A stretch of 11,228 nt of DNA. Source: an uncultured Eubacteriales bacterium. Lineage in GTDB: Bacteria > Bacillota > Clostridia > Christensenellales > Borkfalkiaceae. Position 1 is the first letter of the stretch. Every line of letters begins with the position of its first letter. Shown here piece by piece: positions 7,238-11,228 of this stretch. Under the pieces are notes generated by a model. That model did not search any database. It had not been told where the DNA came from and was given only the letters and a program-made list of their open reading frames with translations. The position numbers and the translations under genes are program-made. The DNA is taken from contig USOJ01000015.1 in NCBI GenBank assembly GCA_900556195.1, positions 1 to 11,228 of the forward strand, in the 5' to 3' direction.

Positions 7238-7241
7238 GCAA

Positions 7242-7263
7242 AATATGAATGTTGTTTCATATT
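7242..7263. promoter_or_regulatory. palindromic operator 2 (tetR side)
   Basis: A 22-base perfect palindrome: arms AATATGAA (7242-7249) and TTCATATT (7256-7263) around TGTTGT. Its inner 16 bases (7245-7260) match operator 1 at 7183-7198 in 12 positions, with identical ATGAA and TTTCAT ends. The centres are 62 bases apart. It lies 4 bases upstream of the feo -35 box and 16 bases upstream of the tetR -35 box, so it could serve both genes. This symmetry and size are typical of TetR-family operators. Confidence 0.7.
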
Positions 7264-7279
7264 CTTAAAAATTTTTTTG

Positions 7280-7308
7280 TTGCTTTTTATTTTAAGACGT
7301 GATATAAT
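7280..7308 (+). promoter_or_regulatory. promoter of tetR, implying a leaderless transcript
   Basis: TTGCTT (7280-7285), 17 bases, then perfect TATAAT (7303-7308). The -10 box ends only 9 bases before the ATG at 7318, so transcription would start at or within a few bases of the start codon. No Shine-Dalgarno sequence is present, consistent with leaderless translation. Confidence 0.75.
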
Positions 7309-7317
7309 ATTCGTAAT

Positions 7318-7917
7318 ATGAGTACTCAGATAAGGGAACCGCAACAAGAACGGTCTATCGAAAAAAAGAACAGAATAATAGAAGCCGGTTACGAATTGTT
7401 TTCGGAAATCGGTTACTACGGCACCAACACGCAGGAAATAGCAAAAAGAGCAGGCGTTTCGACAGGTATAGTCTACGGATATTTCAAAGATAAACGCGAC
7501 ATATTGATTTGCGTTCTTAAAATTTATATCGAAAGAGTTTCAAAACCTCTTATGGACGTTATGAAGGATCTGAAAAGCAAGGACGACCTCGACAAGGTTG
7601 TTCCCGAAATTATCGAAGCGACTATAAACGCTCACGAAAAAAACGCCAGACTTCACAATACCCTGCACTCCCTCGCGCCGACGGACGAAGCGGTAAATTC
7701 GGCATTTATTTCGCTGGAAAATCATATATCTCAAAAAATAACCGGACTTTTAGCGAGCGTCGGAATCGTTTGCGACCATCCGAACGAAAAAGTACACCTT
7801 GCTATGAATCTTGTTCAATCTTTCGCTCACGAATACGTTTTCGACAATCACGATTACATCGACTACGAAGTCATGAGTAAAATAGTTTCCGCTACGATCG
7901 TAAACCTTTTCAGATAA
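7318..7917 (+). CDS. TetR/AcrR-family transcriptional regulator
   Basis: A 199-residue one-domain-plus-ligand-domain repressor. The TetR_N DNA-binding region spans ~14-61: KKNRIIEAGYELFSEIGYYG, then the helix-turn-helix TNTQEIAKRAGVSTGIVYGYF at ~36-56 and KDKRDIL. The C-terminal ~135 residues form the variable helical ligand/dimer domain, whose ligand cannot be read from sequence. It is divergent from the feo operon, and two matching palindromes lie between them, so it probably represses feo and itself (inference). The ATG at 7318 is the only start that keeps the helix-turn-helix complete. It has no ribosome-binding site and lies 9 bases after the -10 box. One base separates its stop from the pseudouridine synthase gene, so the two are translated as a pair. 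Confidence 0.93.
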   Translation: MSTQIREPQQERSIEKKNRIIEAGYELFSEIGYYGTNTQEIAKRAGVSTGIVYGYFKDKRDILICVLKIYIERVSKPLMDVMKDLKSKDDLDKVVPEIIEATINAHEKNARLHNTLHSLAPTDEAVNSAFISLENHISQKITGLLASVGIVCDHPNEKVHLAMNLVQSFAHEYVFDNHDYIDYEVMSKIVSATIVNLFR

Positions 7918-7918
7918 T

Positions 7919-8617
7919 ATGAGATTAGATAAATTTTTCTCGCAAACGGGAACCCTGACCCGAAGTCAGGTACAAAAACAACTTAAACTCGGCAAAGTAA
8001 CCGTAAACGGAGAAACGATAAAAAAAGCCGACTACAAAGTCGACCCCGACAAAGACGAAATTCGTTATAACGAGAATAAAATCATTTACAGACGTTTCGT
8101 TTATATTATGATGAATAAACCTCGTGGCGTAGTAAGCGCGACGGAAGACAGAGATCAGAAAACCGTACTCGACTTATTGCCCGAAGACTTATTAAAATTC
8201 GATTTATTCCCCTGCGGAAGGCTCGACAAAGACACTACGGGGTTAGTCGTTTTAACCAACGACGGAATTTCCGCGCATAACGCTTTATCACCTAAAAAGC
8301 ACGTCGAAAAAAAATATTCGTTCGAAACGGCAGACGCTTACTCGGATGCCGACGTTACGGCAATCGAAAGCGGTATAACCTTAAAAGACGGCTACTCCAC
8401 CAAACCGTGTAAAATCGAACGCATAAGCGAAACCGAAGGCTATATTTACCTTACCGAAGGCAAATACCACGAAATCAAGCGGCTTTTCGGCGCGAGAAGC
8501 AATAAGATAACGAAACTCGAAAGAATCGGCTTCGGAAAACTCGAAATCGGCGATTTACCCGAAGGCGCCTGGCGTTATCTGACCGAAGAAGAAATTTCGT
8601 GGTTTGCAAAAGCATAA
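7919..8617 (+). CDS. rsuA: RsuA/RluB-family rRNA pseudouridine synthase, probably 16S U516 type
   Basis: This enzyme isomerises a specific uridine in rRNA to pseudouridine during ribosome assembly. The 232-residue protein starts with an S4 RNA-binding domain (MRLDKFFSQTGTLTRSQVQKQ to ~48). The catalytic domain follows, with KPRGVVSA at ~67-74 and the signature GRLDKDTTGLVVLTNDG beginning at residue 100. Asp103 is the catalytic aspartate. The C-terminal GKYHEIKRLFGARSNKITKLERIGFGKL is the family's RNA-contact block. Its length and single S4 domain fit RsuA (16S U516) better than the longer RluB, but specificity is uncertain. It starts one base after the tetR stop with no clear ribosome-binding site, indicating translational coupling to the regulator. 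Confidence 0.9.
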   Translation: MRLDKFFSQTGTLTRSQVQKQLKLGKVTVNGETIKKADYKVDPDKDEIRYNENKIIYRRFVYIMMNKPRGVVSATEDRDQKTVLDLLPEDLLKFDLFPCGRLDKDTTGLVVLTNDGISAHNALSPKKHVEKKYSFETADAYSDADVTAIESGITLKDGYSTKPCKIERISETEGYIYLTEGKYHEIKRLFGARSNKITKLERIGFGKLEIGDLPEGAWRYLTEEEISWFAKA

Positions 8618-8640
8618 ATAAACATAAAGCGAACAAAATA

Positions 8641-8692
8641 TAGGTAGCCGCATGTGATTGCCTTTGAACTCGTGGCTAAAGGAGGATACCTG
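8641..8692 (+). promoter_or_regulatory. possible structured leader of the DUF378 gene
   Basis: TAGCCGC (8645-8651) can pair with GTGGCTA (8672-8678, one G-U pair). The outer AGGTA (8642-8646) can pair with TACCT (8687-8691). The strong ribosome-binding site AAAGGAGG (8678-8685) then falls between the two helices, next to the ATG at 8693. I do not recognise a known riboswitch. The pairing may be chance. Confidence 0.3.
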
Positions 8693-8914
8693 ATGAAGAT
8701 TGCAAACATAATTGCCTATATACTCGTTCTCGTAGGCGCTCTCAATTGGGGAATATTCGCTTTCAGCGGATTTAATCTCGTAGGTTGGATATTTATGGGC
8801 GCGAGAACGATAGGCTCTATAGTCGTCTATTCGTTGGTGGCTTTATCGGCGATCTGGCTTATCATTTCGCCGATATTAACGCAAGGAAAACTCGTTCTCG
8901 GAAGCGACAATTAA
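8693..8914 (+). CDS. DUF378-family small membrane protein
   Basis: A 73-residue protein with two hydrophobic segments (about residues 5-28 and 38-61) and the DUF378 hallmark IANIIAYILVLVGALNWG, followed by FNLVGWIF and a second helix ending SAIWLIISPI. The function of the family is unknown; it is predicted to sit in the cytoplasmic membrane with both helices spanning. I chose the ATG at 8693 because AAAGGAGG lies 7 bases upstream. An in-frame ATG at 8654 would add 13 residues and place that site inside the gene. It lies 75 bases after the pseudouridine synthase gene with no terminator between and no convincing promoter of its own, so it may be the last gene of the tetR transcript. Confidence 0.88.
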   Translation: MKIANIIAYILVLVGALNWGIFAFSGFNLVGWIFMGARTIGSIVVYSLVALSAIWLIISPILTQGKLVLGSDN

Positions 8915-8926
8915 CGAAAAAATTAA

Positions 8927-8964
8927 AAAATGCAGGGTTGCCGTTATATGCAACCCTGCATTTT
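8927..8964. terminator. bidirectional intrinsic terminator, DUF378 gene / galM
   Basis: A perfect 15-base-pair inverted repeat: AAAATGCAGGGTTGC (8927-8941) and GCAACCCTGCATTTT (8950-8964) with an 8-base loop. It has A-rich and T-rich flanks on both sides. It lies between converging genes, and its right arm overlaps the galM stop codon by two bases. Confidence 0.92.
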
Positions 8965-9970
8965 AATATTTTTCAAGTCTGAACTCGGTAACCGTCCGAT
9001 AAACTTCTCCTTTTTTCAGTATGGGGCTCGGAAAATTAGGTTGATTTACTGCGTTCGGATAACCTTGCGTTTCAAAACAATACCCGCCGCGCCTTGCAAT
9101 CAGATTGTCTTTTTTCCCTTTTCTCGTGGTCAGTTTATTGCCCGTATAAAACTGAACGCAGTCGTTATCGGTGTACCCCGTCATTTTTATTCCCGCCTTA
9201 GGCGAACTGACCTCGACGAATTTACGAAAACCGTTGCCGTTTATAATGAAATTATGATCGTAACCGTCGCCTATGACCATCTGTTCGTCGTCGGAATCGA
9301 TATCCCTGCCTATCCGTTTTACGAGAGTAAAATCCATCGGCGTGCCTTTAACGGGCAACACAGAACCTATCGGAAGCAGACTTTTACCTACGGGAGTATA
9401 TTTATCTGCATATAAAGTTAAAAACTGGTCGCCGATCGTTCCTTCTTCGTACAGGTTGAAATAGGTATGATTCGTCAGATTTACCGGCGTATCGCCGTTT
9501 GAAACGGCGGTATATCTTACCCCGAACAAGCAATCGTCAATATAATACTTTACCGTAACTATCAACCCCGACGGATACCCTTCTTCGCCGTCCGGCGAAA
9601 AGTATTTAAGAGTAATCGAATTTTCGGCTGATTCGTCTTCTTGCCACAAAACCTTGTCGAAACCGAAATTTCCGCCGTGAAGAGAATTCTGTCCTTCGTT
9701 AGCCGAAAGATTATACTTCTTTTTACCTATTTTGAACGAAGCGCCGCTTATACGGTTTGCGTACCTGCCTATTACTGCGCCGAGATAACCGTCGTTTTTT
9801 TCGTATTCGGCGACGGTATCGTAGCCGAGGACTATATCCCTGCCATCGTATTTAACGCTTTGCACGGTCGCACCGAGGCTCAGCACCGTAAGCGCGATTT
9901 TTCCGTTATACAATACGTATGAGTAAACGTCTTTGCCGTCTGCGGTTTTACCAAACAATCTTTTTATCAT
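8963..9970 (-). CDS. galM: aldose 1-epimerase (mutarotase)
   Basis: GalM interconverts alpha and beta anomers of aldoses such as galactose and glucose in the cytoplasm, feeding the Leloir pathway. The 335 residues match the family length (~340). Substrate-site residues visible are Asn72-Arg73 (GRYANRI), His98 (NSLHGG), the catalytic acid His168 (NLTNHTYFNL), Asp238 (GYDHNF) and the catalytic base Glu300 (CFETQGYPNAVNQ). The closing PSPILKKGEVYRTVTEFRL is also typical. No other gal genes are in the window. The ATG at 9970 has no Shine-Dalgarno sequence and lies 9 bases after the -10 box, so the transcript appears leaderless. It is transcribed alone, and its end converges on the DUF378 gene. 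Confidence 0.96.
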   Translation of the reverse strand: MIKRLFGKTADGKDVYSYVLYNGKIALTVLSLGATVQSVKYDGRDIVLGYDTVAEYEKNDGYLGAVIGRYANRISGASFKIGKKKYNLSANEGQNSLHGGNFGFDKVLWQEDESAENSITLKYFSPDGEEGYPSGLIVTVKYYIDDCLFGVRYTAVSNGDTPVNLTNHTYFNLYEEGTIGDQFLTLYADKYTPVGKSLLPIGSVLPVKGTPMDFTLVKRIGRDIDSDDEQMVIGDGYDHNFIINGNGFRKFVEVSSPKAGIKMTGYTDNDCVQFYTGNKLTTRKGKKDNLIARRGGYCFETQGYPNAVNQPNFPSPILKKGEVYRTVTEFRLEKY

Positions 9971-9979
9971 TTCAATATA

Positions 9980-10007
9980 ATTGTAGCATATCTTTTAATA
10001 AAAGCAA
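9980..10007 (-). promoter_or_regulatory. promoter of galM, implying a leaderless transcript
   Basis: On the minus strand TTGCTT (10007-10002), a 16-base spacer and TACAAT (9985-9980). Nine bases separate the -10 box from the ATG at 9970, so the leader would be 0-4 bases. The -35 hexamer and the -10-to-ATG distance equal those of the tetR promoter. Confidence 0.65.
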
Positions 10008-10029
10008 AGTCTTTTTTAACCGTTTTTTG

Positions 10030-10058
10030 TTGCCTGATTATCTTTTTTGTGGTACAAT
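10030..10058 (+). promoter_or_regulatory. promoter of mgtE
   Basis: TTGCCT (10030-10035), 17 bases, then TACAAT (10053-10058). The start near 10065 gives a ~30-base leader with AAAGGAGG just before the GTG at 10095. That leader is too short for an M-box magnesium riboswitch. Confidence 0.8.
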
Positions 10059-10094
10059 TGATTCGTTAATATCAAATCGAAAGGAGGTTTAGCC

Positions 10095-11228
10095 GTGGAC
10101 GAAAAAGAAATTCTCGATCAGGAAGAAAATATAAGCGAAGTTCCCGAAAAACGAGATTACGAAGAAGAACTGTTAAAACTAATAAAGAGCGACGAACCTC
10201 CGGAACGATTGCGCGAAGATTTAAGCGATTATCACGAAAACGATATTGCGTCGATTCTTCCCGAATTATCGCAGGAAGAAAGAGCGAAGTTGTATCGACT
10301 GCTCGGCACCGAAAAGATGTCCGAGATTTTTCCGTACCTTGACGACGTAGAAGAATATATCGAAGAATTACCGAGTGAAAAGGCGGCGGACATAATCGAA
10401 AACATGGACGCCGACGACGCGGTTGACGTTCTCGAAGAACTCGAAGACGACAAGAAAGAAGAAATTATCAAGTTGATGGAAAAAGACTCCGTCGAAGACA
10501 TCAAGTTGATTGATTCTTACGACGACGATATGATCGGTAGTAAAATGACTACCAACTTCATTTCGGTCAACAAAAACTTATCGATAAAACAAGCGATGCG
10601 GGCGGTTATTACCGAAGCGGGCGAAAACGATAACATTTCTACACTCTACGCGGTAAACGACGACAATACTTTTTACGGCGCGATAGATCTTAAAGATTTA
10701 ATCAGAGCAAGAGAAGGAACTCCGCTCGACAACATTATCACCACCGCTTACCCGTACGTTTACGCGAAAGAAACCGTCGAAGAGTGCATCGAACAATTAA
10801 AAGATTACGAAGAAGACTCCATCCCAGTACTGAACGCAAACAACGAACTTATCGGCGTTATCACGCAATCTGACATAACCGAAGTCGTACACGAAGAATT
10901 CGGCGACGACTATGCGAAACTCGCGGGTTTGACCGAAGCCGAAGATCTTAACGAGCCGCTTTTCAAAAGTATGCGTAAGCGTATCCCGTGGCTGCTCGCC
11001 CTGCTCGGATTAGGAATCGTAGTTTCTATCGTTATAGGTTCTTTTCAATCGCTGATTACTATACCGCAGTTGATTATCTTATTTTCTTTCCAAAGTCTTA
11101 TTCTCGATATGGGCGGTAATACGGGTACTCAATCGCTCGGCGTTACGATCAGAGTTTTAAGCGAAGAGAATTTAGATAAAAAAAGTAAACTTAAATTCGT
11201 TCTTAAAGAACTTCGAGTCGGATTTTTC
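10095..11228 (+). CDS. mgtE: magnesium transporter/channel MgtE, C-terminus cut by window edge
   Basis: MgtE is a dimeric Mg2+ channel in the cytoplasmic membrane, gated by its cytosolic Mg2+-sensing domains. The visible 378 codons hold an acidic N-terminal extension (~1-35), the helical MgtE N domain (~40-145, with repeated LPSEKAADIIENMDADDAVD-like turns), and paired CBS domains (~155-270). The connecting helix and the first membrane segments follow: RIPWLLALLGLGIVVSIVIG from ~296, then DMGGNTGTQS at 338-347, the family's pore signature, and the GVTIRVL helix. About 75-80 residues with the last membrane segments lie beyond the window. The GTG start at 10095 follows AAAGGAGG with a 7-base gap. 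It has its own promoter, divergent from galM. Confidence 0.96.
   Translation, partial: MDEKEILDQEENISEVPEKRDYEEELLKLIKSDEPPERLREDLSDYHENDIASILPELSQEERAKLYRLLGTEKMSEIFPYLDDVEEYIEELPSEKAADIIENMDADDAVDVLEELEDDKKEEIIKLMEKDSVEDIKLIDSYDDDMIGSKMTTNFISVNKNLSIKQAMRAVITEAGENDNISTLYAVNDDNTFYGAIDLKDLIRAREGTPLDNIITTAYPYVYAKETVEECIEQLKDYEEDSIPVLNANNELIGVITQSDITEVVHEEFGDDYAKLAGLTEAEDLNEPLFKSMRKRIPWLLALLGLGIVVSIVIGSFQSLITIPQLIILFSFQSLILDMGGNTGTQSLGVTIRVLSEENLDKKSKLKFVLKELRVGFF

Noticed and set aside
7159..7317. Fur or DtxR-type iron box ahead of feoA
   Set aside because: The palindromes found have ATGAA/TTCAT ends and do not match the GATAATGATAATCATTATC-like or TTAGGTTAGCCTAACC-like patterns.
10059..10094. 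M-box magnesium riboswitch ahead of mgtE
   Set aside because: The leader is only ~30 bases and the whole intergenic gap is 124 bases including two promoters, too small for an M-box.

Overview
The window looks like ordinary chromosome from a Gram-positive, Clostridia-like Firmicute, possibly a gut lineage near Christensenellales. That placement is inference from gene content and protein style: a Clostridia-type MgtE, a bacterial ProS with cysteine pairs around its insertion domain, tandem small FeoA proteins, DUF1846 and DUF378 genes, strong AGGAGG ribosome-binding sites and sigma-A-type promoters. Base composition is moderate, but CG dinucleotides look unusually common, through codons such as TCG, GCG, CCG, ACG and GAC. 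No phage, transposon, CRISPR array, rRNA or tRNA gene was seen.

Layout. Positions 1-3617 (minus) form a housekeeping operon: proS, then a membrane protein of unknown function, then mnmE, which runs off the left edge. A clear promoter lies at 3658-3686. A one-gene unit (3771-4628, minus) encodes an alpha/beta-hydrolase and ends in a strong terminator. Divergent from it is a DUF1846 gene (4789-6273, plus), whose terminator is shared with the converging iron operon.

The most interesting part is 6331-7917. A minus-strand operon encodes two FeoA-domain proteins and a FeoB that stops just before its fourth GTPase motif and has no membrane domain. It is divergent from a TetR/AcrR-family regulator. 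The short intergenic region holds a good feo promoter and two matching palindromes (ATGAA-N6-TTCAT), which are the likely operators. The tetR gene appears leaderless and is followed after one base by an RsuA-type pseudouridine synthase gene, then by a small DUF378 membrane-protein gene. A bidirectional terminator separates these from galM (minus). galM also appears leaderless, with the same 9-base distance from -10 box to start codon. Divergent from galM is mgtE, a magnesium channel/transporter gene cut by the right edge.

Most genes are recognisable housekeeping or transport genes. No wholly new system is evident. The best candidates for a second look are the membrane-less FeoA-FeoA-FeoB' operon under an apparent TetR-type switch, the two leaderless genes, and the unknown membrane protein between proS and mnmE.
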